DNA from: Brevibacterium aurantiacum
GTDB lineage: Bacteria > Actinomycetota > Actinomycetes > Actinomycetales > Brevibacteriaceae
Reading direction: 5' to 3'
Length of the DNA: 64,000 nt
NCBI RefSeq assembly: GCF_900169065.1
Contig: NZ_FXZB01000004.1
Coordinates: 1 to 64,000 of the forward strand
The notes below the pieces were generated by a model that was not told where the DNA came from, did not search any database, and saw only the letters and a list, made by a program, of their open reading frames with translations. The position numbers were made by a program, and so were the translations under genes. Shown piece by piece: positions 44,670-52,212 of the stretch (the stretch's first letter is position 1; every line of letters begins with the position of its first letter).

Positions 44670-46039
44670 GACACGTACTCCAGTTCGCGGTCAGCATTCG
44701 GTGCGGCTTGGTCGGTGTTCGACGCGGCCTGATCAGCGTTTGGTGCGGCGCGGCCGGCGTTCGGTAGGGCGCGGCCGGCCTGGTCGACCAGTCCGGACAG
44801 TTCGCGGGCCTGGGCCGCCGAGTCGTGCAGCCGGCACACCAGATCTCTCGCGGCGTCGGTGATCTCTCGCACGGAATCCGGGGCTTCTCGCAGACGGCGG
44901 ACCACCTCGGCGATGGCGGTGGTGATCTGTTCGGGATCGCTCCCGTCGTCGACGAGCCAGCCGGTCTCACCATCGATGATGACCTCGGGCACCGCCGTGA
45001 CATTGCCGGCCACACAGGGAATTCCAGTGGCCATGCCTTCGAGCAGCACGGTCGGCAGGCCATCGGCGTTGCCGTCGGTGCCGATGACGAAGGGGGCGAC
45101 GAGGAGGTCGTGGCTGACGAAAATCTCGCGGACCTCGGACTGGGTCAGAGCACCGTGCATGTCGACGAGCTCGGTGAGATGCAGAGTGTCGATGAGCTCA
45201 CGCAGCTCGTCCTCGAGCGGACCTGTGCCGACGAGGTCGAGGTGGCAGGGCAGGCCGCGATCGCGCAGCCGGGCAAGTGCAGTGAGCAGATGCCCGAAGC
45301 CCTTCTTCTCGACGAGGCGACCGACTGCCAGCAGCGAGGGAATCGCCTGCGCCGCGCCACTTGGCTGCTCGGCGATGGTGGGACGGTAGGGGAAACGCTC
45401 AAGTTCGAGACCGTTGCGCACGACGACGATCCGTTCGCTGAGTTCGGGTCCCAGGATGCGGTGCAGATAGCTGTGGTTGTAGTCGCTGATGGCGATGACG
45501 TGGTCGGCGCCTGCGACCTTCCGGCTCAGATCCTCGAGTTCGACGCTCTCATGGAAGATGTCCTTCGCATGTGTGGTGAACGAGTACGGAATAGCGGTCA
45601 GGGCTGAGGCGGCTCTGGCCACGGTCGTCGCCACCGAGGCAAAGTGGGCGTGGAGGTGGGTGACCTCGTGTTCGAGTGCCAAGCGGGCCACGGCCACTGC
45701 CTGGACGGCATCGTCGTGGCCGAGTTCGGCAAGGTCGCCGAGGTGGGCCTGCAGACCGGAGGCGATCTTCGGATCCTGCAGGCTGTCCTGCCAGGTCTGC
45801 CAGTAGCTACGGGCGCTCGAGGGCCGTTCGACGTGAATGACGGGCGCCTTGACCCTGGCCAGCTCCGGGTGGAAGCGGGTGTCGGTCGTGGGACGGAGGG
45901 AGAAGATGACGAGCTCTTCACCGGCGGCTTCCCTGGCGAGGATTTCGGAGACGATGAAGGTCTCAGAGAACCGGGGATACATCTTCAGCACGTAGGCCCG
46001 GCGGACGGAAGGCTTGGTGGGAGTGTGATCAGCCTGCAT
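44666..46039 (-). CDS. GT4-family glycosyltransferase (first) with repetitive C-terminal tail
   Basis: A 457-residue GT-B enzyme. It has an N-terminal MYPRFSETFIVSEILARE, middle HLHAHFASVATTVA and C-terminal donor domain with VGRLVEKKGFGHLLTAL, LVGTGPLEDELREL and GTDGNADGLPTVLLEGMATG. This resembles colanic-acid/WcaL-type transferases. Start ATG 46039 has GGAG upstream and overlaps the previous gene by 11 bp. The last 40 residues are tandem seven-residue repeats of the type NADQAAP, outside the catalytic fold. Confidence 0.85.
   Translation of the reverse strand: MQADHTPTKPSVRRAYVLKMYPRFSETFIVSEILAREAAGEELVIFSLRPTTDTRFHPELARVKAPVIHVERPSSARSYWQTWQDSLQDPKIASGLQAHLGDLAELGHDDAVQAVAVARLALEHEVTHLHAHFASVATTVARAASALTAIPYSFTTHAKDIFHESVELEDLSRKVAGADHVIAISDYNHSYLHRILGPELSERIVVVRNGLELERFPYRPTIAEQPSGAAQAIPSLLAVGRLVEKKGFGHLLTALARLRDRGLPCHLDLVGTGPLEDELRELIDTLHLTELVDMHGALTQSEVREIFVSHDLLVAPFVIGTDGNADGLPTVLLEGMATGIPCVAGNVTAVPEVIIDGETGWLVDDGSDPEQITTAIAEVVRRLREAPDSVREITDAARDLVCRLHDSAAQARELSGLVDQAGRALPNAGRAAPNADQAASNTDQAAPNADRELEYVS
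44691..44785 (-). repeat. 21-bp tandem repeats in the C-terminal tail of a GT4 gene
   Basis: About four imperfect in-frame repeats of 21 bp encode NAGRAAP, NADQAAS, NTDQAAP and NADREL. Since the unit is a multiple of three, copy-number change would alter tail length without a frameshift. The boundaries are approximate. Confidence 0.6.
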
Positions 46040-47264
46040 AGCGAATCTCCTTGATCGAAGTGATGCTGCCACGGCTTGCTGCAGCTGAGTCTGTGCCGAT
46101 TGTCTCGGCGTCTGTGCCGATGAGTTCGGCTGCGAGATGTGCGATGGTCTGGAGCCCGGCGAGGTCGACATTCGAACGGTCGATCGAGTGGCCCACCCGA
46201 TCTCCGAACCAGTCGTTGAGCGCGGCGACGCTCACCTCGGAGAAGGCGCAGGTGTCGACGGCTCCGACGGCAGCGAGCGCTTCTGCCCGCCGAGGTTGTT
46301 CCGCGCGATGGCTGTTGCGGGGGACGACGAGAGCTGGGGTCGCAGTCGCCATCACCTCGCTCAGAGTGTTGTAGCCGCCCATGCAGACAACGGCGCTGGC
46401 CGAGGCGATGAGACCGGGAATGTCATCGCTGTGTCGAATGACCGTCGTCTCTTTCGCTGCGGTGCGTTTGAGTGCTTCGAAGTCTGCGAAGTCCATCTGC
46501 GGGCCGGTCACGACCAGGTGGTTGTACCCTGCCGGTGGCTGTGAGCGCACGGCGATCGAGGCGAGTTCGGCGCCGTCGGAGCCGCCGCCCAGACAGGTGA
46601 GCACGAACTTTCCCGGCGTGGTTGTGGCCCGGTCATCGGGGCGTTCCATGGCCAGGTACCCGGTGCATTCGGCGATGCGGGCGAGTTCCGTCGGCACCTC
46701 GCCGGTCGTGCGAGGGTCGTAGACGTCAGGATCGCCGTAGATCCAGACCGCGTCGAAGGAGTCCGCAACAGCACCGGGGCCGCCCACGCGATTCCATTCC
46801 CGCTCGATCACCTTGGGTGAGTCGAGGACCTCGCGCAGGCCGAGGACCGTCCGGCATCCACGGGCACGAACGTGGCGAAGTGCTTCTCTGAGTTCGCCGT
46901 CGATGCCGAAGGGGTGCCGGTCAACGATGAAGAGCTCCGGGTCCTGCTGGTCGAGGATCGCCTTGATGGCGGCCTTCCGAAGCGAGCTGAGTCCCTCCAT
47001 CGACGAGGCGAGCGCCCGCGGCTGGTATCCACCGGCTGCAGGAGTCACACCTGGAAGAATCACCCAGTCCCACCCTGCCGGCAGGTCGAAGCGGGTGGCT
47101 TCGGGATTGCCTGCGATCAGCAGTCCGCTCACTCGTCGACCGGTCAGTGCGGGAAGTGACTTGGCCATGGCGAAGGCCAGTGCACGGTTGCGGCGGATGT
47201 GCCCCAGGCCCAGCGAGTCGTGGGAGAACAGTGCGATTCTCAAAGTGGAATTCATAGTTCTCAT
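46029..47264 (-). CDS. MurG/MGT-like glycosyltransferase (GT28-type)
   Basis: A 411-residue GT-B enzyme with the N-terminal signature FSHDSLGLGHIRRNRALAFA, close to predicted glycosyltransferases of the COG4671 group related to MurG. The C-terminal donor-binding segment is VVCMGGYNTLSEVMATATP then LVVPRNSHRAEQPRRAEAL. It would transfer a sugar from a nucleotide donor to an unknown acceptor. It is the first of six overlapping genes. ATG 47264 and 47255 are both possible; neither has a strong ribosome site, and direct repeats lie only 13 bp upstream, so the message may be leaderless. Confidence 0.82.
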   Translation of the reverse strand: MRTMNSTLRIALFSHDSLGLGHIRRNRALAFAMAKSLPALTGRRVSGLLIAGNPEATRFDLPAGWDWVILPGVTPAAGGYQPRALASSMEGLSSLRKAAIKAILDQQDPELFIVDRHPFGIDGELREALRHVRARGCRTVLGLREVLDSPKVIEREWNRVGGPGAVADSFDAVWIYGDPDVYDPRTTGEVPTELARIAECTGYLAMERPDDRATTTPGKFVLTCLGGGSDGAELASIAVRSQPPAGYNHLVVTGPQMDFADFEALKRTAAKETTVIRHSDDIPGLIASASAVVCMGGYNTLSEVMATATPALVVPRNSHRAEQPRRAEALAAVGAVDTCAFSEVSVAALNDWFGDRVGHSIDRSNVDLAGLQTIAHLAAELIGTDAETIGTDSAAASRGSITSIKEIRYAG

Positions 47265-47276
47265 CTTGTCGCGCGC

Positions 47277-47296
47277 AATTAAGATGGAATTAAGAT
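47277..47296 (-). promoter_or_regulatory. Direct repeats AATTAAGAT with 11-bp spacing, OmpR-type site candidate
   Basis: AATTAAGAT occurs at 47277-47285 and 47288-47296, identical and one helical turn apart. On the coding strand this reads ATCTTAATT twice. OmpR/PhoB-family dimers bind such head-to-tail repeats. It lies between the OmpR-type regulator gene and the glycosyltransferase operon. Its closeness to the start codon (12 bases) would place it over a -10 region of a leaderless message, so repression or a dual -10 role is as likely as activation. Confidence 0.45.
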
Positions 47297-47340
47297 TCAG
47301 ATGAGAAGACTCTTAGGGTCGAATTCGGTCGACATCGAAC

Positions 47341-48000
47341 TCAGTCGACGCGGTAGCCGAATCCTCGCACCGTGGTGACGAAGTCGCTGCCGAGCTTCTT
47401 GCGCAGATACCCCACGTAGACATCGACGACGTTGGAGCCGGGATCGAAGTCGAATCCCCACACGTGGGACAGCAGCTGTTCTCGTGAGAGCACATTGCCG
47501 CGGTTCTGCAGCAGGATCTCTGCCAAGGACAGCTCCCGGGCGGAGAGGTCGATGATCTTGTCTGCCACCCAGACCTGGCGCTTGAGCAGGTCGATGCGCA
47601 CGTCGCCGCGGACGAGTTCCGTCTGCGGTGCTTCGGTGGCGGTCTCTTTGAGCCGCAGTCTGATGCGGGCCAGCAGCTCGCCGAATCTGAACGGTTTGAT
47701 CATGTAGTCCGCCGCACCGGACTCGAGCGCGAAGATCGTGTCATCGGCGTTGTCGCGTGCGGTGAGAACGAGGACCGGAAGATCGGGTCTGTCTTTGCGC
47801 AGCTGGCTGAGCACGCTGAATCCGTCGAGGCCCGGCAGGCCGATGTCGAGGACGAGCAGGTCGAAGTCTCCTGTCAGCGCCAGATCACGGCCGGTGATCC
47901 CATCGGCGGCGATCTCAGTGACGAAGCCTGCGGCTTTGAGCCCTTTGGCGATGAAGGCGGAGATCCGCGCCTCATCTTCGACAACGAGAATTCTGTTCAC
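47341..48000 (-). CDS. OmpR-family response regulator
   Basis: A 219-residue regulator. The receiver has the acidic pair VVEDE (8-9), phospho-acceptor Asp52 in LLVLDIGLPGLDG and Lys102 in YMIKPF. The C-terminal winged helix (about 125-219) has DLSARELSLAEILLQN, VDVYVGYLRKKLG and VRGFGYRVD. Its start overlaps the stop of the histidine kinase by four bases. It lies directly before the six-gene glycosyltransferase operon, with a tandem repeat between, so that operon is its most likely target. Confidence 0.92.
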   Translation of the reverse strand: MNRILVVEDEARISAFIAKGLKAAGFVTEIAADGITGRDLALTGDFDLLVLDIGLPGLDGFSVLSQLRKDRPDLPVLVLTARDNADDTIFALESGAADYMIKPFRFGELLARIRLRLKETATEAPQTELVRGDVRIDLLKRQVWVADKIIDLSARELSLAEILLQNRGNVLSREQLLSHVWGFDFDPGSNVVDVYVGYLRKKLGSDFVTTVRGFGYRVD

Positions 48001-49442
48001 TGCGGTCCTTTCGGCAGGATCATTCGGAACTGGGCGCCCCTGGAGACGTGGTCGAGGACTACGGTGCCTCCGTGCGCCTCGGCGATGGCCCTGATGATGG
48101 ACAGTCCGAGTCCGAAGCCGTGTCCTTCTGTCGACCCTCGACTGAATCGTTCGAAGACGCCGGCAGCGATCTCATCCGGGACTCCGCTTCCTTCATCGCG
48201 GACCCAGATGTGGACGTTGTCATCGACTACGCGGGCGCCGAAGGTGATCGACTGGTCCTCCTCGGTGTGTTCGACGGCGTTTGAGGCCAACTGAAGCAGA
48301 GCCTGCGTCAGCCGCTGTCGATCACCGGTGAGGACGATTGCCGGTGGAGTCTCGATCCGCCAATCACGCTGCCCCAGCCCTTTGGCCTTGGCCAGGGACT
48401 CGTTGAGCAGGGACGGTACGTCGACCTGTTCCGGTCGGACGAAGTCGGGGCGCCGAGATCGCGCCAGAATCAGCAGCTCCTCGACGAGTCGGGCCATCCG
48501 ATCGGTTTCGTCGAGCAGCATCGTCCGGGTCTCATCGACGTCATCGACGTCGCTGGAGTCCATGGTCTCAAGATGGCCGCTGAGGATGGTCAGGGGTGTG
48601 CGGAGCTCATGGCCGACGTCGTCGAGGAAGCGCCGCTGTGTTTCGAAGGAGGCTTCGAGGCGGTCGAGCATGTCGTTGAATGTGCGTCCGAGCTCGGCGA
48701 TGTCGTCATGGCCTCGTGTGGTGATTCGGCTGCTGAGATCGCCGCCGGAGATCGACTGTGCGGTCTGTCGCAACTCGGTGACCGGGGCCAGAAGCTTCCT
48801 GGCCAGCACCAACGAGATTCCCGAGATGAGCAGTGCGGCGGCCAGTGCGACGATGATGTAGATCTGCATGACGTGTGTGAGATCGGTGTGGCTGGCGGTG
48901 ACGTTGTGGACGACGACGAACGACCCCGGGCCGTTGGCAGTACCCGAGTTGGTTCCGCCAGCTGAGTCGCCAGCGGATGCATTCCCAGCGGGCGCGTTTC
49001 CACCGGGCCCGGAAGTGATCGGCAGTACGTAGCCCTCGTATTCATCGCCGTCGATCGTCAGTTTGATCTCCCCGCCGTCAGCGGACACTCCGGCCACGGC
49101 CTCCTCGAACTCCTGGGAACGATTCACCGCGGAGTTCGGGTCTCCTTGGTAGAGGACGCGACCATCGGTGAGGAAGGCGAAGAGGGTTTCGTCCTCGTCC
49201 GGCCGATTCTGGGCGAGGAACTGGGTGAGGATCTGATCGACGGAGGTGAAGCGCTCCCCTGTTTCGGGATCGACACCGTTCTGGGCGAAGGAGCGCATCT
49301 CTGCGATCTCCTGAGTCATGGAGGCAGAGTTCCGCCCCTCGACGTTGTTCGCTTCGACGGTATAGAGGACGAGTCCGACGACGGTGAGTGCGAGTACGGA
49401 GAGAATGGCGACCGCGATCGTCAGTCGGTTCTGAACGGTCAT
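47997..49442 (-). CDS. Membrane sensor histidine kinase
   Basis: A 481-residue kinase starting at ATG 49442 (MTVQNRLTI). Span 1 is at about 8-28, followed by an extracytoplasmic domain of about 165 residues with a Gly/Ala/Asn-rich end, and span 2 at about 193-214. Then come HAMP, the HisKA helix with FLDDVGHELRTPLT (His278) and the ATPase with N-box ASNAVEH, G1 VRDEGSGVP and G2 HGFGLGLSI. A longer upstream open frame overlaps the poly-Asp gene and is not used. It pairs with the adjacent OmpR-type regulator. The signal is unknown; the preceding poly-Asp protein may contribute. Confidence 0.9.
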   Translation of the reverse strand: MTVQNRLTIAVAILSVLALTVVGLVLYTVEANNVEGRNSASMTQEIAEMRSFAQNGVDPETGERFTSVDQILTQFLAQNRPDEDETLFAFLTDGRVLYQGDPNSAVNRSQEFEEAVAGVSADGGEIKLTIDGDEYEGYVLPITSGPGGNAPAGNASAGDSAGGTNSGTANGPGSFVVVHNVTASHTDLTHVMQIYIIVALAAALLISGISLVLARKLLAPVTELRQTAQSISGGDLSSRITTRGHDDIAELGRTFNDMLDRLEASFETQRRFLDDVGHELRTPLTILSGHLETMDSSDVDDVDETRTMLLDETDRMARLVEELLILARSRRPDFVRPEQVDVPSLLNESLAKAKGLGQRDWRIETPPAIVLTGDRQRLTQALLQLASNAVEHTEEDQSITFGARVVDDNVHIWVRDEGSGVPDEIAAGVFERFSRGSTEGHGFGLGLSIIRAIAEAHGGTVVLDHVSRGAQFRMILPKGPQ

Positions 49443-49455
49443 CCTGATGCGACGC

Positions 49456-49995
49456 TCAGTCGTCGTCATCATCGCCATCATCATCGTCGTCGCCGTCGTC
49501 GCCGTCGTCGTCGCCGTCATCATCGTCGTCGTCATCGTCGTCGTCATCGCCGCCGGAGCCGCCGCCGTCGGAGTTGGCGGAGGCAGCGGGCACTTCGCGC
49601 GGCGGGTTGGGCACCGGCTCATAGGAATGTTCGAGTTCCTCGGGCTCGGACGAGTCGTCGGAAGAATTCGAGGACTGACTCGAGTCGGTGGGCTGATCGG
49701 CAGAGCCGTCTGCTGACTCGGTTGCGTCGGCCGATTCGGTCGCACCTGCGGATTCGGATCCATCGGCGCTCGCGGGCGCCGAGGTCTCTGGGGTGACTTC
49801 GACCGGGGTGAGATCTGGTGGCTCCGGCTGAGCAGAGGTCCTGACGATGATGACTGCAACCAAAGCGAGCACGACAACCAGACCAGCGATCACGCCGCCC
49901 AGAATCTTCGATCGTCCTTCCACGCTCTCAACACTGCCCAAGGCCGGAAGGTTTGTCGAGCGATCCGCGATGAGAGTCTTCTTAGACCAGGTCAA
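49456..49995 (-). CDS. Single-span membrane protein with extracytoplasmic poly-aspartate tail
   Basis: A 179-residue protein. A short basic N-terminus precedes one membrane span (about 32-52, LGGVIAGLVVVLALVAVIIV). A Ser/Ala/Glu/Asp/Thr-rich linker follows (55-145), then an almost pure Asp/Gly tail of about 30 residues at the very C-terminus (GGDDDDDDDDDDD type). With this topology the tail is outside the cell. Such tails bind divalent cations such as Ca2+ (general chemistry). It ends 13 bp before the kinase gene, so it is the first gene of the sensory operon. No family is recognised. The triplet GAC/GAT tract could change length in frame. Confidence 0.72.
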   Translation of the reverse strand: MTWSKKTLIADRSTNLPALGSVESVEGRSKILGGVIAGLVVVLALVAVIIVRTSAQPEPPDLTPVEVTPETSAPASADGSESAGATESADATESADGSADQPTDSSQSSNSSDDSSEPEELEHSYEPVPNPPREVPAASANSDGGGSGGDDDDDDDDDDDGDDDGDDGDDDDDGDDDDD

Positions 49996-50072
49996 CCGCG
50001 CACTGCCAGGGATCGTCGGAGTCCCTGTGATACCGTGAGCGCCGACCGCACAGCCCCAGGCAGGAGCCCCTG

Positions 50073-50858
50073 ATGAGTGAGAACCGTCTGCCCGATGACG
50101 AGGCCCGGTTCGAGGAATCCGAAAGCAGTGACTCTCATCACGACGGCCCGACCGAGGCCCCCAAAGAGAGCACTGACTCCTCCGACGAGAGCCCCTGGGC
50201 CGCGATCAAACCGTGGAAGGGTAAGGCCGCGCGTCTGGACAAGGTGCTGCTCTTCCTCATCATCGGCGTCCCACTCGTCTACCTGGGACTCATGCCGCTG
50301 CGTCCTTGGATGCTGGTCAACGCCCCGGTCCTGCAGGAATTCATCAACGGCGCCAAGACCGCTGTCGTTGCCGCAGGTGCCTACGCCCGCGTCGGTGAGA
50401 TTCCGCTGTGGCTCGTCATCGTTGCCGGATTCATCGGAATGGCGAAACTCGACTGGGCCTTCTGGTTGGCCGGCCGACGCTGGGGCGACGGAATTCTACG
50501 GCTCTTCGCCCAAAACGAGCGACAGATCAAACGCATCGAATCCCTCAAGCGGATCCCGAACTGGGCGCTCTTCCTCATGACCATCGTCTCGCGCTGCCCG
50601 GGAGTACCGGGAACTCTCGTCTACCTCGTCGCCGGCTGGACACGGATGCGGTTATCGCTGTTCCTCATCGCCGACCTCCTGGGCTGCCTGATCTTCACTC
50701 TCATCTGGACGACCTTGGGCTATCAGCTGGGCGAAGCCGCCGTCGATATCCTCAAGGTCGTCGACAAGTACGCGCTGTGGCTGACCTTGGCGATCATCGT
50801 CGGCATCTTCGTCATCACCTATATCCGGGAGTACCGGAAGCAGAAGAACGCTCAGTGA
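50073..50858 (+). CDS. DedA-family (VTT-domain) membrane protein
   Basis: A 261-residue protein. After a 55-residue acidic, Ser-rich cytosolic N-terminus the DedA core has the segment FWLAGRRWGDGILRLF and re-entrant SRCPGVPGTLVYLVAGWTRMRL, with about five hydrophobic spans. DedA proteins act as undecaprenyl-phosphate or lipid flippases, and this core keeps the Arg and Pro of the VTT motif. AGGAG stands before ATG. It is divergent from the poly-Asp gene, so a promoter shared with the sensory operon is possible (77-bp gap). Confidence 0.85.
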   Translation: MSENRLPDDEARFEESESSDSHHDGPTEAPKESTDSSDESPWAAIKPWKGKAARLDKVLLFLIIGVPLVYLGLMPLRPWMLVNAPVLQEFINGAKTAVVAAGAYARVGEIPLWLVIVAGFIGMAKLDWAFWLAGRRWGDGILRLFAQNERQIKRIESLKRIPNWALFLMTIVSRCPGVPGTLVYLVAGWTRMRLSLFLIADLLGCLIFTLIWTTLGYQLGEAAVDILKVVDKYALWLTLAIIVGIFVITYIREYRKQKNAQ

Positions 50859-50883
50859 GCTCCCACTTCACACGTCGGTGAGC

Positions 50884-51726
50884 TCAGGCTCCGAAGGACA
50901 GGAAGGTCTCGCGCATTCGAGTCGGATCGGCCTTGCGTCCGCTGAAGAGTTCGAAGGCGTCGATTGCCTGATTGACGGCCATCCCTGAACCGTCGAGGGT
51001 CCGGCACCCTTTGGCCTTGGCCTCCCTGAGCAGCTGCGTTTCGAGTGGGAAGTACACGACGTCGGCGACCCAGGTCTGCGAATCCAGCAGGTCCGTGTCG
51101 AAGGGCGTCCCCGGAAAGGCCGCCATTCCGACCGGGGTGGCGTTGACGATTCCGTCCGCCGAGGTGATGGCCGGTTCCAGCTCCGACATCGAGATTGCGC
51201 GGACGTCGTCCCCGATCTCGGCGGCCAGGTCCTGTGCCCGCTCGGCGCTGATGTCGGCGATGACGAGGTCCTTGACACCCGACTCAGACAGGGCGAAGGC
51301 GACGGCACGGCCCGCTCCGCCGGCACCGATCTGCACCACGCGGTCCCGTGCCGCACCCTCGAGCCCGGCTTCGAAACCTCGCGCAAACCCGGTGACATCG
51401 GTGTTGTGACCCGTCGTGCGCCCGGCTTCGTCGATGACGACCGTGTTGACCGAGCCGATGCGGCGAGCGCCGGGGTCGACCTCGTCGAGTAGCTCGATGA
51501 CCTGCTGCTTGAAGGGGTGGGTGATGTTGAGGCCGTCGAAGCCGAGGTGCACGGCCGATGTCAGCAGCTCAGCCAACGGCACAGAGGTCAGTCGCTCCTC
51601 GGCGATGTCGATCGTGCGGTAGATCGTGGTCAGATCGTGCGCGATGCCTTCGTTCTCGTGCATGCGCGGGGTGCGGGAGGCGGAAATGCCTTCGCCGATG
51701 AGTCCCAGGAGCAGTGACCGGGTCAT
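50884..51726 (-). CDS. qsuD: Quinate/shikimate dehydrogenase (catabolic type)
   Basis: A 280-residue AroE-fold dehydrogenase. The substrate domain has ISASRTPRMHENEG and GFDGLNITHPFKQQ with the catalytic Lys, then NTVVIDEAGRTTGHNTDVTGF with the catalytic Asp. The nucleotide loop is GAGGAGRAVAFAL. The sequence is very close to the Corynebacterium quinate/shikimate dehydrogenase QsuD, which acts mainly with NAD on quinate and shikimate. ATG 51726 (MTRSLLLG) is chosen. It follows qsuC in the same operon. Confidence 0.87.
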   Translation of the reverse strand: MTRSLLLGLIGEGISASRTPRMHENEGIAHDLTTIYRTIDIAEERLTSVPLAELLTSAVHLGFDGLNITHPFKQQVIELLDEVDPGARRIGSVNTVVIDEAGRTTGHNTDVTGFARGFEAGLEGAARDRVVQIGAGGAGRAVAFALSESGVKDLVIADISAERAQDLAAEIGDDVRAISMSELEPAITSADGIVNATPVGMAAFPGTPFDTDLLDSQTWVADVVYFPLETQLLREAKAKGCRTLDGSGMAVNQAIDAFELFSGRKADPTRMRETFLSFGA

Positions 51727-51772
51727 AGTCTCACTTTCGTGTGGTGCGTGTTCACGTGGTGCGTGCGGTGTT

Positions 51773-52210
51773 TCAGGTGTCGAGCTTGTCGGCCAGGATC
51801 TCCATCGCGTGCACATACCCCTGGGCTCCGGCGCCGGCGATGACTGCAGCGGCTACGGGTGAGAGGTAGGAGTGGTGGCGGAACGATTCGCGGGCGTGCG
51901 GGTTGCTCAGGTGCACTTCGATGATCGGGTGATCGTAGGATTTGAGCGCATCGTGGAGAGCCAGCGACGTGTGCGTGTAGGCGCCGGCGTTGATGATGGC
52001 ACCCACGGTGGTCTCTCGGGCTTCGTGCACGGCATCGATGAGGTCGCCCTCATGGTTGCTCTGGATGCAACGGACGCGCAGGCCCACCTCGGCGGCACTT
52101 GCGGTGCACATGTCCTCGATATCGGCCAGCGTGGTGTAACCGTAGATTTCGGGTTCGCGGACGCCGAGGAGGTTGAGGTTGGGTCCGTTGAGGACGATAA
52201 CGGTCTGCAT
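51773..52210 (-). CDS. qsuC: Type II 3-dehydroquinate dehydratase
   Basis: A 145-residue AroQ-type dehydratase interconverting 3-dehydroquinate and 3-dehydroshikimate. It has the N-terminal LNGPNLNLLGVREPEIYGYTT with the active-site Arg/Tyr loop, IQSNHEGDLIDAVHEA, and the catalytic segment IINAGAYTHTSLALHDAL, EVHLSNPHARESFRHHSYLS. Length is standard. GTG 52216, overlapping the IclR stop, is a possible alternative start two codons upstream. Position next to qsuD and qsuB indicates a catabolic role (QsuC); a second, biosynthetic enzyme should exist elsewhere. Confidence 0.9.
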   Translation of the reverse strand: MQTVIVLNGPNLNLLGVREPEIYGYTTLADIEDMCTASAAEVGLRVRCIQSNHEGDLIDAVHEARETTVGAIINAGAYTHTSLALHDALKSYDHPIIEVHLSNPHARESFRHHSYLSPVAAAVIAGAGAQGYVHAMEILADKLDT

Positions 52211-52212
52211 GG

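Noticed and set aside
49456-49560. CRISPR-like or satellite array
   Set aside because: It is a coding GAC/GAT triplet tract, not spaced repeats. No CRISPR array was seen anywhere in the window.
49443-49877. N-terminal extension of the histidine kinase frame (Pro/Thr-rich, 145 codons)
   Set aside because: It overlaps the poly-Asp protein gene in another frame, has no ribosome site and would precede the normal first membrane span with a junk-like sequence.
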